Positions 1 to 9,253 are shown, counted from the first letter of the stretch. The stretch: 64,000 bases of DNA from Pseudomonadota bacterium (GCA_021782995.1 JAJXUI010000009.1:1-64000); one strand, 5' to 3'. A program made the numbers and translations. The notes: generated by a model from the letters alone, not told the origin.

Positions 1-357
1 GCGCCAGGCAGCGCCCATGCAGAAACGACCGGCGCCGTTGTCCTTCGCCGCCTGTGCAGCCCGCACCACCTCGCTGACATCCAGCATCTTGCGGTTTTCC
101 ACGCCGGTGGAATGGAAGGCTGACTGCGGGCAGTAGCCGCAATCCTCGGAGCAGCCGCCGGTCTTGATCGAAATCAGCGTGGAGAGCTGTACCTGGTTGG
201 GATCGAAATGTTCACGGTGCACCTGTTGTGCGCGGAACATCAGGTCATTGAAGGGCAGCTTGAACAGGGTCTCGATTTCTTCCACACTCCAGCGTGCTGT
301 GTCACGGGAGGTTTCTATCTGGGCTGGACGGTAGAGCTTGACAGTCTGGGTTTGCAT
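1..357 (-). CDS. bioB: Biotin synthase BioB, N-terminal part (gene runs off the window)
   Basis: Only the first 119 codons are present, because the gene continues beyond base 1. The product starts [15 protein letters not shown] and contains the radical-SAM cluster motif CSEDCGYC near residue 70, followed by [14 protein letters not shown], which is characteristic of biotin synthase. BioB inserts sulfur into dethiobiotin in the last step of biotin synthesis, using a [4Fe-4S] cluster with S-adenosylmethionine and a [2Fe-2S] cluster as sulfur donor. The ATG at 355-357 faces comF across an 82-base AT-rich gap, so the two genes are divergently transcribed. The family assignment is secure; the C-terminal half and the [2Fe-2S] ligands cannot be inspected. 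Confidence 0.95.
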   Translation of the reverse strand, partial: MQTQTVKLYRPAQIETSRDTARWSVEEIETLFKLPFNDLMFRAQQVHREHFDPNQVQLSTLISIKTGGCSEDCGYCPQSAFHSTGVENRKMLDVSEVVRAAQAAKDNGAGRFCMGAAWR

Positions 358-360
358 GTT

Positions 361-397
361 ATGTTAAATATAATAATATAATCAATATGTTAATAAT
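361..397 (-). repeat. AT-rich intergenic repeat, copy 1 (bioB/comF gap)
   Basis: On the minus strand this gap contains the exact core TGATTATATT (375-384) followed by ATTATATTTAA. It is one of eight related AT-rich sequences in the window and lies between divergent genes, so here it may also provide promoter elements for bioB. Confidence 0.5.
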
Positions 398-439
398 GTC
401 GACGTCAAATTAGGGTGTTAACTCAGCGTCCGCGTAAAC

Positions 440-1153
440 ATGTCAATTTTAAATCAGATTTTCCTGAATATCTGCCTAATCATTAGGCAGATACTTCCCC
501 CGCAACCTTGCCTGTTGTGCGGTTCAGCTACAACACGCCAAGGCTGGTGCGCAGCCTGTCATGCGACTTTGCCCGCTTATTCGGCAAGTAAATGCCCGGT
601 ATGTGCGCTACCCACGCCCCATGGCGAAACATGCGGACGTTGCCAGCAGCAGCCGCCTCACTTCAGCCGCACATGTGCTGCCTACGTTTACTCATTTCCT
701 CTGGACAAACTGATCCTGGCATTGAAATTTCGCGCCCAATTCCAGCTGGCTCGCCCCTTGGCTGAGGCAATGGCCCAGCAAATACAGCGTATGCCGGATT
801 GCCTGGTGGCCATGCCGCTACATCCTCATCGGCTGCGAGTACGCGGCTATAACCAGTCACAGCTGCTGGCCAGGGAGCTAGCCCGGCAACTCAGGCTGCC
901 CCTGTTTTCTTCCGCCTGCATGCGGACACGCAATACCTCCACCCAGTCCACACTGAAATGGAAAGACCGCAACAGAAACCTGCGCGACGCCTTCAGCTGT
1001 TCGGCGGCAATTTCGGGCAAGCATGTAGCCATCGTGGATGATGTGATGACTTCCGGCAGTTCGGTCAATGAACTGGCTAAATCATTGCGTGCCGCCGGCG
1101 CGACCGAAGTCAGCGTCTGGGTAATCGCACGCACACTGCCGGATGATCGATGA
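440..1153 (+). CDS. comF: ComF family phosphoribosyltransferase-like protein
   Basis: A 237-residue ComF/GntX-type protein, the usual family length. The N-terminal region carries four CxxC zinc pairs (CLLC, CAAC, CPVC, CGRC, residues about 24-68). The C-terminal region is a type I phosphoribosyltransferase fold with the PRPP-binding loop VAIVDDVMTSGSSV near residue 195. ComF proteins are linked to uptake of single-stranded DNA during transformation; the biochemical activity is not firmly established. The ATG at 440 leaves 23 residues before the first cysteine, normal for the family. The codons just after the start contain a perfect 11-bp inverted repeat (470-492). The neighbouring divergent bioB is a common betaproteobacterial arrangement. 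Confidence 0.92.
   Translation: MSILNQIFLNICLIIRQILPPQPCLLCGSATTRQGWCAACHATLPAYSASKCPVCALPTPHGETCGRCQQQPPHFSRTCAAYVYSFPLDKLILALKFRAQFQLARPLAEAMAQQIQRMPDCLVAMPLHPHRLRVRGYNQSQLLARELARQLRLPLFSSACMRTRNTSTQSTLKWKDRNRNLRDAFSCSAAISGKHVAIVDDVMTSGSSVNELAKSLRAAGATEVSVWVIARTLPDDR
470..492. repeat. Perfect 11-bp inverted repeat inside the start of comF
   Basis: Arms ATCTGCCTAAT (470-480) and ATTAGGCAGAT (482-492) are separated by a single C. This long palindrome lies 30 bases into comF. A one-base loop is too tight for a simple RNA hairpin without opening the top pairs, so a DNA-binding site is as plausible as an RNA structure. Confidence 0.6.
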
Positions 1154-1211
1154 CATCAGGCATCCAGCCCTGCATAAGGGCTTGATGATGTTTCACAAAT
1201 TTGAACTTCTC

Positions 1212-1238
1212 TAAAGCCTTGCACTATATTGACGATAA
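1212..1238 (+). promoter_or_regulatory. Sigma-28 (FliA) promoter for the chemotaxis receptor gene
   Basis: TAAAGCCT (1212-1219), an 11-base spacer, then GACGATAA (1231-1238). The Escherichia coli FliA consensus is TAAAGTTT-N11-GCCGATAA, so spacing is exact and most positions match. It lies about 130 bases upstream of the receptor start codon and points towards it, which puts this receptor in the late flagellar/chemotaxis regulon. Confidence 0.8.
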
Positions 1239-1370
1239 CAAATTGTATTTTTATGAACTAATGCAGGAAAACCAACTTCCTGCCCGCATGACTGTTTACC
1301 CAAACGCCATGAACCTGCCGATACTGGTGGTTCTAGTGCAGGGAACATTCTTTACAGGAGTACGCTTACG

Positions 1371-3317
1371 ATGAACCTTCTCGCACCAGGCATCACGCTT
1401 TTGGGCCGTATGAAATATGCTTACAAGTTCGGCATGATCAGCCTGATATTCGTTGCGCCCATTACTGTGCTGATTTATTTCTTCATCACTGAGGTGAACG
1501 AAGGCATCGATTTTGCAAGCAAGGAAATTTCGGGGGTGCATTACATCGTTCCCGTTCGCGGCGTGCTTGAATCCATGCAGCAGCATCGTGGATTGGCTGC
1601 CGCACTGCTGAATGGCGATGCTTCATTTTCCGAAATGCTTGATGCCAAGGAGAAGCAGCTGACTGTTCTGCTTGCAAAAGTTGATGTCATTGATGCAAGC
1701 ACAGGCAAGGAACTCAGGGTCAGCGAAAAGTGGTCAGCCATCAAGAGGCGTTGGGAAAGCTTGCGCAGCAAGAACCGCAACATGAGTGCAAATGACAGTA
1801 CCCGGGAACACACCGAAATCATCCACTCGCTGATGACACTCATCAACGATGCCGCAGACAATTCAAACCTGACACTCGACCCGGATCTCGACAGCTATTA
1901 TGTCATGGATGCCATCGTCAACAGGCTGCCTGAAATCAGTGAAAGCCTGGGCCAGGTTCGGGCGATTGGTTCCATCATTGCCACAAGGTCAGCCATTACC
2001 CCCGAAGAGCGCGCCCGCATGGCAATGCTGCAGGGATCAATTGACAATGCGCTCGACGCCACTATTCACGGACTGAATCTGGCATTCAAGGTCAACCCTA
2101 AGCTCGCCAGGGAACTGGGCAGTCGCCCCGCAGAAGCCAAGGCAGCCATTGAAATCTTTTCTTCACTGCTCAAGGATAAATTCATCCATGCAGAAAAAAT
2201 CCAGATGGATCCGAAACAGTATTTTGCAAATGCCACAAGGGTCATCGACAACGTATATGGCATGCATGATGCCCTGACGCCACAACTGGACACCCTGCTG
2301 CTGCAGCGCATCGACAGATTTTCCAGCAAGCGTTTCTGGATACTCACCTTTGTTGCATTGATGCTTCTGCTTGTCGCTTATTTGTATGGTGCATTTTTCC
2401 AGTCTGTCACGCGGGTGGTAAACAGCCTGGACAAGGCTACCCAGGCCATGTCCAATGGCAATCTGGCGCTTCGCGCAGAGGTGCTGGGCAATGACGAACT
2501 GGCACGTGTTGCCATCAGTTTCAACAGCATGGCGGAAAACCTTTCCGGTATCGTGAGAGATGTCCGCTACGCCGCGAACAGCCTTGCCTCATCATCGGAA
2601 GAAGTCTCCGCTACCGCACAATCCCTGTCGCAGGCATCCAGCGAACAGGCGGCTTCGGTGGAACAAACCAGCGCCTCGATCGAACAGATGACGGCCAGCA
2701 TCAACCAGAATACGGAAAACGCCAAGGTCACGGACAGCATCGCAACGCAGGCATCGAAGCAGGCAATCGAGGGGGGCCAGGCGGTACAGGCTACTGTCAA
2801 TGCCATGCACCAGATCGCAGACAAGATCGGCATCATTGATGACATCGCCTACCAGACCAACTTGCTGGCATTGAATGCCGCTATCGAAGCCGCCCGCGCC
2901 GGCGATCATGGCAAGGGCTTTGCCGTGGTTGCCGCCGAGGTGCGCAAACTGGCGGAACGCAGCCAGGTAGCCGCACAGGAAATTGGCGAAGTCGCCCGGA
3001 ATAGCGTCGGTCTTGCCCAGAAGGCAGGGCAGTTGCTGACCGAAATGGTGCCGGCCATCAACAATACCTCAGACAGGGTACAGGAAATCAGCGCAGCCAG
3101 CGAAGAGCAGTCTGCAGGGGCCGCACAGGTCAATACCGCCATGGGACAGATGAGCCAGATCACCCAGCAAAACGCTTCCAGCTCGGAGGAACTTGCGGCA
3201 ACTGCGGAAGAAATGAGCAATCATGCCGAACAGCTGCAGCAAATCATGAGTTTCTTCCAGTTCAGCACGATTGCAAATGGCAAACCGAACAGCCCAATCT
3301 CCCAAAATCAACGATAG
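1371..3317 (+). CDS. Methyl-accepting chemotaxis protein
   Basis: A 648-residue transmembrane chemoreceptor. Segment 1 is at about residues 18-40. A periplasmic domain of about 280 residues follows, whose start ([20 protein letters not shown]) resembles the helical NIT nitrate/nitrite-sensing family. Segment 2 is at about 322-346, then a HAMP domain and a long cytoplasmic signalling coiled coil. The conserved tip, [20 protein letters not shown], lies near residue 490 and binds CheA/CheW. There is no C-terminal CheR-tethering pentapeptide (it ends PISQNQR). A sigma-28 promoter lies upstream and an AGGAG ribosome site about 12 bases before the ATG. No other chemotaxis gene is adjacent, and the ligand is unknown. 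Confidence 0.93.
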   Translation: MNLLAPGITLLGRMKYAYKFGMISLIFVAPITVLIYFFITEVNEGIDFASKEISGVHYIVPVRGVLESMQQHRGLAAALLNGDASFSEMLDAKEKQLTVLLAKVDVIDASTGKELRVSEKWSAIKRRWESLRSKNRNMSANDSTREHTEIIHSLMTLINDAADNSNLTLDPDLDSYYVMDAIVNRLPEISESLGQVRAIGSIIATRSAITPEERARMAMLQGSIDNALDATIHGLNLAFKVNPKLARELGSRPAEAKAAIEIFSSLLKDKFIHAEKIQMDPKQYFANATRVIDNVYGMHDALTPQLDTLLLQRIDRFSSKRFWILTFVALMLLLVAYLYGAFFQSVTRVVNSLDKATQAMSNGNLALRAEVLGNDELARVAISFNSMAENLSGIVRDVRYAANSLASSSEEVSATAQSLSQASSEQAASVEQTSASIEQMTASINQNTENAKVTDSIATQASKQAIEGGQAVQATVNAMHQIADKIGIIDDIAYQTNLLALNAAIEAARAGDHGKGFAVVAAEVRKLAERSQVAAQEIGEVARNSVGLAQKAGQLLTEMVPAINNTSDRVQEISAASEEQSAGAAQVNTAMGQMSQITQQNASSSEELAATAEEMSNHAEQLQQIMSFFQFSTIANGKPNSPISQNQR

Positions 3318-3407
3318 CCCGCACCCATCTCTCCCCGCAAAACTCCCTCATCTGATGTAGCATCATCCATCCGCTCCCAGGCAAACGTGACCGACTTCGC
3401 ATGCCTG

Positions 3408-3447
3408 ATTTTAATTAAATATAATCAATAAGATATAAAATTTATAA
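3408..3447 (-). repeat. AT-rich intergenic repeat, copy 2 (convergent gap)
   Basis: On the minus strand the exact core TGATTATATT (3418-3427) is preceded by CTTAT and followed by TAATTAAAA. This copy lies between convergent genes, where no promoter is needed. Confidence 0.5.
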
Positions 3448-3560
3448 ATTTCAGGAATATTTGCCCTGTGTGCCGCGTCTTACAGTCGGATGATTGATTT
3501 TCATCTCACGCCTTGCTTCCCTTGGCGTGTATTCCCGGGTAATCCTGGGGATTTTTCATG

Positions 3561-3600
3561 CCCTTGATGATCGCTCGCACCGTATCAAGGGTATTTTTTT
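3561..3600 (+). terminator. Candidate rho-independent terminator downstream of the chemotaxis receptor
   Basis: CCCTTGAT (3561-3568) and ATCAAGGG (3584-3591) form an 8-bp perfect stem with a 15-base loop, followed by TATTTTTTT. Orientation fits plus-strand transcription, but it lies about 240 bases beyond the receptor stop codon and the loop is long. Confidence 0.45.
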
Positions 3601-3645
3601 GCCTGCTGATTATGCGTATGGTGGTGTTGGCTACAGGTGTGATAT

Positions 3646-4929
3646 TTACAGCGATTTGAGCTGCTGCTGTACAAAATTGCGCAATTCGTCACTCAAACGG
3701 TTGCTGTCGAGCGCGCTCTGGAATGCGGTGCGCGCCTCTTCCTTCCTGTTTTCTGCGCGCAAGGAAATGCCCAGTCCCATCTGCCACACCGCATTTCCCG
3801 GATTCAGCTGCACCGCTTTCGTGAACAGGCCTATCGCCTCCTGATGGCGTCCCATCTTTTGCAGCAACGCCGCGTGGAATGACAGATACTCGCCATCCCT
3901 GAACGCGAATTGCTGGCTGACCTGCAATGTCTCCAGTGCTGCACCGGATTCCTTCCGCTCAACCTGCAGCCTGGCAAGAAGCAATGCCAGCCGGGTCTGC
4001 TGTGCATTCGCAAGCAAACCTTCATGCATCAGTTTTTCTGCATCATCAAGCCGCTGCATTTCGATCAGCATCGACGCCATTGCCAGCCTCGCCGGCTCAT
4101 GGGACGGGTCCAGCTTGATGGCATTTTCATATCCGATCAGCGCCTCACTCACCAGCCCCTGATGCTGCAACTGCAGCGAACGCCGGTATTCATTCTCAGC
4201 CTGCTGCTGCAGGCTGATGCGGGTGGCGTGTTTTTCCACCTGACCATCAGTCGCATTCTGTGCGGCTGCCGCCTCCCGGGGCGCCACCATCTCCGGCCTG
4301 CTCACATTATCTTTCTCTGCTGCCCTGTTCCCGACCGCAACATTCAGTTGTGCCTCAAACGGGAAAGGCTTGCCTGTGCGGGCACTGCGGTCGGTCAACA
4401 GCACCTGCCATGTACCTGCCGTTTTCCCCACATTAACCTTGAGTTCCAGCATCGAGTCGTTACGGTTCAAGATTTCACGGTCTGCATACTCGACGCCGTG
4501 GTTGTCACGCAGTGACACCCTGGCAACCTGATTGAAATGCACACCATAAACAACCAGCTTGCGCGGCAGTCCTGTAGCCGGCATGATCGCCGGGGAGATG
4601 GATGAAATTTCCGGAACCGGATCGACCGCCGGGATGCTGCGGGCAGCTGGCGCATTGGCAACAGACACCTGGGCGACCACTGGCTCAGGCAAACTGGAGG
4701 CTTTGCCCGGATGCACGGCCGGTACTGAAGTTTCAGCGCGCAAATAAAGCGCTGAATACACCAGCCACACGATGCCGACCAGGAACAGCATGCCGATGGC
4801 ACCCGTCAGGATCCACAACAGAATTTCCCGCGATGAACGGTAATACACCACCCTGACCGCGGGGTCATCCAGACCGTCCGTCGCCCCCCGTTTTTCAAGA
4901 TCTTTCAACACCTGATTGATCACACTCAT
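3646..4929 (-). CDS. mshN: MSHA biogenesis protein MshN (TPR protein)
   Basis: About 427 residues, last gene of the MSHA locus. The start MSVINQVLKDLEKRGA is the typical MshN opening; its ATG (4927-4929) overlaps the mshM stop as ATGA, which decides the start over an in-frame upstream codon. A single membrane segment lies at about residues 38-60 (GAIGMLFLVGIVWLVYSALY). A proline/alanine-rich periplasmic region follows, then tetratricopeptide repeats over the C-terminal 170 residues. The predicted topology is inner-membrane anchor with periplasmic TPRs, consistent with a scaffold for pilus assembly. Family identity rests on the N-terminus, the TPRs and the position after mshM. Confidence 0.88.
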   Translation of the reverse strand: MSVINQVLKDLEKRGATDGLDDPAVRVVYYRSSREILLWILTGAIGMLFLVGIVWLVYSALYLRAETSVPAVHPGKASSLPEPVVAQVSVANAPAARSIPAVDPVPEISSISPAIMPATGLPRKLVVYGVHFNQVARVSLRDNHGVEYADREILNRNDSMLELKVNVGKTAGTWQVLLTDRSARTGKPFPFEAQLNVAVGNRAAEKDNVSRPEMVAPREAAAAQNATDGQVEKHATRISLQQQAENEYRRSLQLQHQGLVSEALIGYENAIKLDPSHEPARLAMASMLIEMQRLDDAEKLMHEGLLANAQQTRLALLLARLQVERKESGAALETLQVSQQFAFRDGEYLSFHAALLQKMGRHQEAIGLFTKAVQLNPGNAVWQMGLGISLRAENRKEEARTAFQSALDSNRLSDELRNFVQQQLKSL

Positions 4930-5846
4930 TTCATCACCATCCAACTGATCACCAGCTCCGCCCCCAGCAACAGGGCAAATGCCGACCATAACCATTTATG
5001 CCAGTCTGTCCTCGATTCCGGCGTATCGGCTGCTGCCTTGCCGATATGCCGCGATGTCACCTGCTTTCTGCCTTCGCCATACGCCAGCATCATGGCCTTG
5101 CTGGCGATAATATTCACCAGCCGAGGGGTGCCGCCTGTCACCCTGTGCAACCGTGCCACGGCGCCGGTACTGAACAGGGTTTCCCCAGTGTACCCGGACA
5201 CCCCCAGGCGATAACGCAGATAACGGTCCAGCTCATCCCTGTGCAGGCCTTTCAGGTGATACTGGAAACTGATGCGCTGGCGTAACTGTCGAACAGAATT
5301 CTGTTTCAATCTTTCATCCAGCTCAGGCTGGCCAAATAGCACCACCTGCATCAATTTGCGCTTTTCGGTTTCAAGGTTGGTCAGCAGGCGCAACACCTCC
5401 AGGCTTTCCAGCGGCATGGCCTGCGCTTCATCAAGGCAGACTATCACCCGTTTGCCTTCACGTGCAAATTCCAGCAACACCCTGGTGAGCTGCTTGAGAA
5501 TTTCATGTTGTTCCTGCTGGGCGTCGACGCTGGCATGGAATTCTTCTGCGAGCGCCAGCAAAAGGCTGCGCGGCTCCAGGTAGGGATTGGGCAGGAAGGC
5601 TGTCACAAAACCGTGCTGATTATCTTGCTTCTGGTTTGCATCGGCAAGATTGGCCAGGAATTTCCTGCACAGCATGGTCTTGCCGTTACCCACCTCACCT
5701 GTGATCTTGATGAAACCCTCGCCCTGCATGGCGGCCACCATCAGCGTATTCATCGCCTCCTGGTATGCTGAACAGGCAAAATAGAAACTGGTATCCGGCG
5801 TCAGGGTAAAGGGCGGTTCGCTCAGGCCGAAATGGGATAGATACAT
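4926..5846 (-). CDS. mshM: MSHA biogenesis ATPase MshM (ExeA-like AAA)
   Basis: About 306 residues starting MYLSHFGLSEPPFTLTPDTSFYF, the normal ExeA/MshM opening. A TTG six bases upstream would overlap the mshL stop, but the ATG at 5846 matches the family start. Walker A is GEVGNGKT near residue 48 and Walker B is VIVCLDEAQ near residue 130. A C-terminal hydrophobic segment (LWSAFALLLGAELVISWMVM) suggests a membrane anchor. In type II secretion the relative ExeA binds peptidoglycan and helps insert the secretin; MshM is inferred to do the same for MshL. It is translationally coupled to mshN through an ATGA overlap. Confidence 0.9.
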   Translation of the reverse strand: MYLSHFGLSEPPFTLTPDTSFYFACSAYQEAMNTLMVAAMQGEGFIKITGEVGNGKTMLCRKFLANLADANQKQDNQHGFVTAFLPNPYLEPRSLLLALAEEFHASVDAQQEQHEILKQLTRVLLEFAREGKRVIVCLDEAQAMPLESLEVLRLLTNLETEKRKLMQVVLFGQPELDERLKQNSVRQLRQRISFQYHLKGLHRDELDRYLRYRLGVSGYTGETLFSTGAVARLHRVTGGTPRLVNIIASKAMMLAYGEGRKQVTSRHIGKAAADTPESRTDWHKWLWSAFALLLGAELVISWMVMK

Positions 5847-5848
5847 GC

Positions 5849-7522
5849 TCAACGTGTCAGGGACTGGATACGATCCCGGCTGCGTATCAGGTCATCCGAC
5901 CAGTCCGTCTCACCCGTGATCACTGTCGGCTTGATCAGGATGACCAGCTCACGCTTCTCATTACGTCTGCTGGACTGGCCGAAAATCAGCTTGGAAAGAC
6001 CTGGCAATCCCGAATCCTCATCTACAGTTGCCTGGCGCATCAATCCGCCGATTGCCACAATCTGCCCATCGCGCGCACGCACGATGCTATCGGTTTCCGA
6101 TATCGAGCTTGAAGCCATCGGCAAAGTGTAAGTGCCTGCTGATGCACCTAGATTCAGCACCTTGTTGACCGTCGTCACCTGACCTACGGATGGATGCACA
6201 TGCAGGATGATTTCATTGTTGGCATCAATACGCGGCGTCACGTCCAGTGCAATGCCCGAAAAGAACGGCTGCAATGTGACTGATGGGGTGGTGGTGGCTG
6301 TCGAACCGACTGCAGTTGTTGTGGTGGTGACCCCGGTCACGAAAAACTCGTCAGTGCCGACTTTCAGCACGGCCTTCTGGTTGTTCAGCGTGGAAATCCT
6401 CGGGCTGGAAAGCACGTGCACACTGCCCTGTGTTTCCAGGAAATTCATCAATGCTGCAAAATTTCCGGTCTGGAAGGCAAGTCCGAACACACTGCCATTA
6501 TTCGTCGAAAGGCCACTCAGGTTGGTTCCTGGCACCGAAGTCAGCGCTGACCCCGTCAGTGAGGTTGCTGCCGCACTGGTCTGGCTCAGCGTGGTACCGG
6601 CTGCAACCTGGCCGACAGAAGTAAATGCCTTGCCATTTTCATTGTAGGAGAACGAACCCCAGTTCACACCTGTCTGCATCGAATCAGTCAAGGACACCTC
6701 GATGATTTTTGCTTCCAGCATGACCTGCCGCTCCAGGGAAACCTGGGATGCCTTCAGGTAGGCCGCCACGTTCTTCAGTTCTTCCGGCATGGCCCTTACC
6801 ACAATGACACCGGTCATCGGGCTGATCACGACACTGCGGCCCTTGTCCGTGCCGACAATGGCCTGCAATGCCTGCGTCAGCTCTGACCAGAAATTGGTAT
6901 CGATTTCCGTATTGATCCGGCTGCTGTCCAGCGACTTGCCGGAAGAACCGCCCGACGGGTTCGGCGCAGGCAGGCCACCGCTTGCCGGCACAGGCGAGGC
7001 AGTATCCCCTATGGAGCTGGATGAGACACGCAGCGATGATGTTCCCACCCGTTTACCCGTCAGGTAGTTGACCTGGAAAATCCGTGTCTGCATGCTGATG
7101 CCCTGCACATATATGCGCGAACCATCCACCTTGTAATCGTAACCATAGGTATTGCGTATGGCTTCCAGCGCCTCAAATACGGTGACATCCTTCAGGCTCA
7201 TGGAAATGCTGCCAGTCATGTCGGGTGGCACCACGACGCTATAGCGTGTGCCGGATACGATGGCTGCAAATACCTGGCTGGCAGGCGTGTTGTTGACCGA
7301 CAGATCAAAGCGCGTTTCGCGATTTTGCGCTTCTGCAGCGCCAGCCTGCTGACTCAACGGCGGCAACAAGGCATTGTTTACTGCCTCCTGCTGGCCGGCT
7401 TCCTGCTTGCGCGTCATCGCATCAAGCTCTTTCTGAATCGCATCGGCTGTCTGGTTCCTGCTTTTGGTCGTCGAGGAACACGAAACCAGCAAAGTCAGCA
7501 AACCCAAAATGAACAAGCGCAT
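5849..7522 (-). CDS. mshL: MSHA outer-membrane secretin MshL
   Basis: A 557-residue secretin lipoprotein. The N-terminus MRLFILGLLTLLVSC ends in a lipobox (LVSC, Cys15). A secretin N-terminal short domain covers about residues 70-130 (VVPPDMTGSISMSLKDVT). The C-terminal secretin domain includes DSIVRARDGQIVAIGGLM and the strand ELVILIKPTVI. A Ser/Gly/Pro-rich linker at about residues 165-200 separates the domains. The protein should form the outer-membrane pore through which the MSHA pilus passes. The ATG shares one base with the mshK stop codon. Length and domain order are normal for MshL. Confidence 0.93.
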   Translation of the reverse strand: MRLFILGLLTLLVSCSSTTKSRNQTADAIQKELDAMTRKQEAGQQEAVNNALLPPLSQQAGAAEAQNRETRFDLSVNNTPASQVFAAIVSGTRYSVVVPPDMTGSISMSLKDVTVFEALEAIRNTYGYDYKVDGSRIYVQGISMQTRIFQVNYLTGKRVGTSSLRVSSSSIGDTASPVPASGGLPAPNPSGGSSGKSLDSSRINTEIDTNFWSELTQALQAIVGTDKGRSVVISPMTGVIVVRAMPEELKNVAAYLKASQVSLERQVMLEAKIIEVSLTDSMQTGVNWGSFSYNENGKAFTSVGQVAAGTTLSQTSAAATSLTGSALTSVPGTNLSGLSTNNGSVFGLAFQTGNFAALMNFLETQGSVHVLSSPRISTLNNQKAVLKVGTDEFFVTGVTTTTTAVGSTATTTPSVTLQPFFSGIALDVTPRIDANNEIILHVHPSVGQVTTVNKVLNLGASAGTYTLPMASSSISETDSIVRARDGQIVAIGGLMRQATVDEDSGLPGLSKLIFGQSSRRNEKRELVILIKPTVITGETDWSDDLIRSRDRIQSLTR

Positions 7523-7974
7523 TATTCAACCTCCTTTACTCGGTCAGCGTCATGCACATCCCGCTGACCCGCTCCTATCCTGCATTCAGGCTGTTGTGCC
7601 TTCCTGTCCTTTTCCTGTTTGATCCTGAGCTCCACCGCAGGGTACAGATACATCACCCTGGTGCCAGCCGCACCCTGCAGTACCACCCTGTCTGCCATAA
7701 TCTCCACCAGCCGTTCACGTCCGAATTGCGCGCCCAGCAATACCGTTTTGCCATCAATGATGGCTGCACACCGCCTGCTAGAAATCACTACCGACTTCAA
7801 GCCCCGTGTATTCGACTGGTATCGGTGCGTATCGTCACGCGCATAACTTCCCGGGCCATAGGCCGGTCGTGTCGGGTCCTGAACCGCGACGGCCCATCCC
7901 GGCAAGAAACAGGGCAGGAGCAGCATTGCCACGGCCACGGCAGATTGCATCGCCTTGTTCAGATTTTCAGCCAT
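7522..7974 (-). CDS. mshK: MSHA biogenesis protein MshK
   Basis: A 150-residue small exported protein. A signal peptide or anchor (AVAVAMLLLPCFLPGWAVA) is followed by the DPTRP motif typical of MshK and related PilP-like proteins. The remaining short domain (AAIIDGKTVLLGAQFGRERL) resembles a PilP/GspC-like fold that contacts secretins. It probably links the inner-membrane MshI/J platform to MshL. The gene begins 16 bases inside mshJ, so translation is coupled. Similarity within this family is weak in general, and the call leans on the motif and gene order. Confidence 0.82.
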   Translation of the reverse strand: MAENLNKAMQSAVAVAMLLLPCFLPGWAVAVQDPTRPAYGPGSYARDDTHRYQSNTRGLKSVVISSRRCAAIIDGKTVLLGAQFGRERLVEIMADRVVLQGAAGTRVMYLYPAVELRIKQEKDRKAQQPECRIGAGQRDVHDADRVKEVE

Positions 7975-8627
7975 GTCCTGTCCAGACTTAATGTATACAG
8001 TACCAGCGTCAACTCTGATATCGGGTATTTCACCGTTTTCAAATTCATTTTCGACCAGTACATCATCTGGTGCATATTCTCGAGTCGCGTCATGTACTGC
8101 TCCAGCTCCGCATAACTTCCACGCAAAGTCAGGCTTACACCATGCCTGAAGATGCGGGGCCTGGCTTCCGCGTTGCCTTCCCGGCTTTCCTGCGCTTCAT
8201 CCAGACCCGTCACCGGCAAGGATTTCAACTCCACCAGTCTCACACCCGGCAGGTTTTTCAGGATGCCCTGCAAATGTTTCGCCATGTTTTTTGGCTGGAC
8301 CAGGCGTGAACGGCTGTCATTCAGCAACAGGTTGCCTTCGGCAATTTCCTGCTTGAGGCGGTTGATTTCCAGACGCATGGGCGATCTGGAATCGGGGGAA
8401 TTATCCTGCATCACCGCATCGATCTGCGTACTGATCTGGTTCAAGGTTTTTTCCTGCTGCACCAGCTGGTCACCCAAGATGCGCTGCTTCAACACGACCG
8501 GCTCGATCAACAGGGTGTCGATCAACGAGAAAATGGCAACTGCCAGCGCGGCAAAGATCAGGATGCGTTCGCGCAAGGTCATCGCGTCATATTTTTCCAC
8601 CAGTTTGGCCATCCAGGGAAATTTCAT
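7959..8627 (-). CDS. mshJ: MSHA biogenesis protein MshJ (PilO-like)
   Basis: A 222-residue bitopic inner-membrane protein: short cytoplasmic N-terminus (KLVEKYDAMTLRERI), membrane segment at about residues 22-42, a coiled-coil stretch to about residue 110 and a periplasmic ferredoxin-like domain. This is the architecture of MshJ/PilO/GspM. With the PilM-like MshI and the PilN-like neighbour it forms the alignment platform between assembly ATPase and secretin. The start overlaps the previous stop as ATGA (8624-8627). Confidence 0.88.
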   Translation of the reverse strand: MKFPWMAKLVEKYDAMTLRERILIFAALAVAIFSLIDTLLIEPVVLKQRILGDQLVQQEKTLNQISTQIDAVMQDNSPDSRSPMRLEINRLKQEIAEGNLLLNDSRSRLVQPKNMAKHLQGILKNLPGVRLVELKSLPVTGLDEAQESREGNAEARPRIFRHGVSLTLRGSYAELEQYMTRLENMHQMMYWSKMNLKTVKYPISELTLVLYTLSLDRTWLKI

Positions 8628-9253
8628 TCACTTTCCCCTTTTTGCGGATCGGATCGCAGGTCAAACTCCAGGTACGGCACCTCAAGCGCCTTGCCGTTTC
8701 CATCTGCAGGATGCCGCATCACCATTGCTGTCAGCATTTTCCCCCGCATCACTTCCTCATGATTCAGGCGGACGATATATTCCGGTACCAGCTGCGGATT
8801 CATGGTCGCACCCTGCAACCGCATTTCCGTGGCATCGCCTTCTATTGCAATTCCGGTCAGCCACATGCCTTGCACGATCTGTCTTGCGAATGCCTGCATG
8901 TATGCCGAGTAGCCGGATACATTGCCAAGCGCCCCGCTTTTCAGCGCCTGTATGATTTCCCGCTGCGCAGCGGCCTCATCACTGACATTCTTCAGTTCCT
9001 GCTCAAGCGTGAGGCCGCCGCGCATGCGGGAAAATTCGGCCATGATGGCCAGCAGTTTTTTCTGGTTTTCATTGATTTGCCTGCGACCATCCTCCAGCAT
9101 TACGCCCATTTTGCTGGTCTGGTATTGCACCATGCCGTAATAGGCGAATGCACCAAGCATCACCAGTACGAGATAGACCAGAACGCTACGCGAGGAAAAT
9201 TCCGCATTGCGGCTGCGCTTTGCCTCGATATAGAGGTTGATCTGCTGGCTCAT
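8624..9253 (-). CDS. MSHA alignment-complex protein, PilN-like
   Basis: About 209 residues starting MSQQINLYIEAKRSR, the PilN-type opening. A membrane helix lies at about residues 24-44 (VLVYLVLVMLGAFAYYGM), then a coiled coil and a periplasmic domain. Vibrio loci carry a second mshI-like reading frame at this position. The ATG (9251-9253) overlaps the mshI stop as ATGA, which selects it over an in-frame codon three residues upstream. Role by analogy: PilN partner of MshI (PilM) and MshJ (PilO). Confidence 0.85.
   Translation of the reverse strand: MSQQINLYIEAKRSRNAEFSSRSVLVYLVLVMLGAFAYYGMVQYQTSKMGVMLEDGRRQINENQKKLLAIMAEFSRMRGGLTLEQELKNVSDEAAAQREIIQALKSGALGNVSGYSAYMQAFARQIVQGMWLTGIAIEGDATEMRLQGATMNPQLVPEYIVRLNHEEVMRGKMLTAMVMRHPADGNGKALEVPYLEFDLRSDPQKGESE

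Larger units (their letters stand above)
3318..3645. other. Gene-free gap between the receptor gene and mshN
   Basis: A 328-base convergent gap. It holds AT-rich repeat copy 2 (3408-3447), an imperfect CACGCC...GGCGTG dyad near 3508-3530 and a terminator-like hairpin at 3561-3600. A short reading frame across 3494-3844 has no recognisable product and runs into the antisense of mshN, so it was not called. Confidence 0.6.

Noticed and set aside
1165-1185. AGCCCT...AGGGCT hairpin after comF
   Set aside because: A short stem without a T-run; it does not meet terminator criteria.
3494-3844. A short plus-strand frame between the chemoreceptor gene and mshN
   Set aside because: Its second half overlaps mshN antisense and it has no recognisable product or ribosome site.
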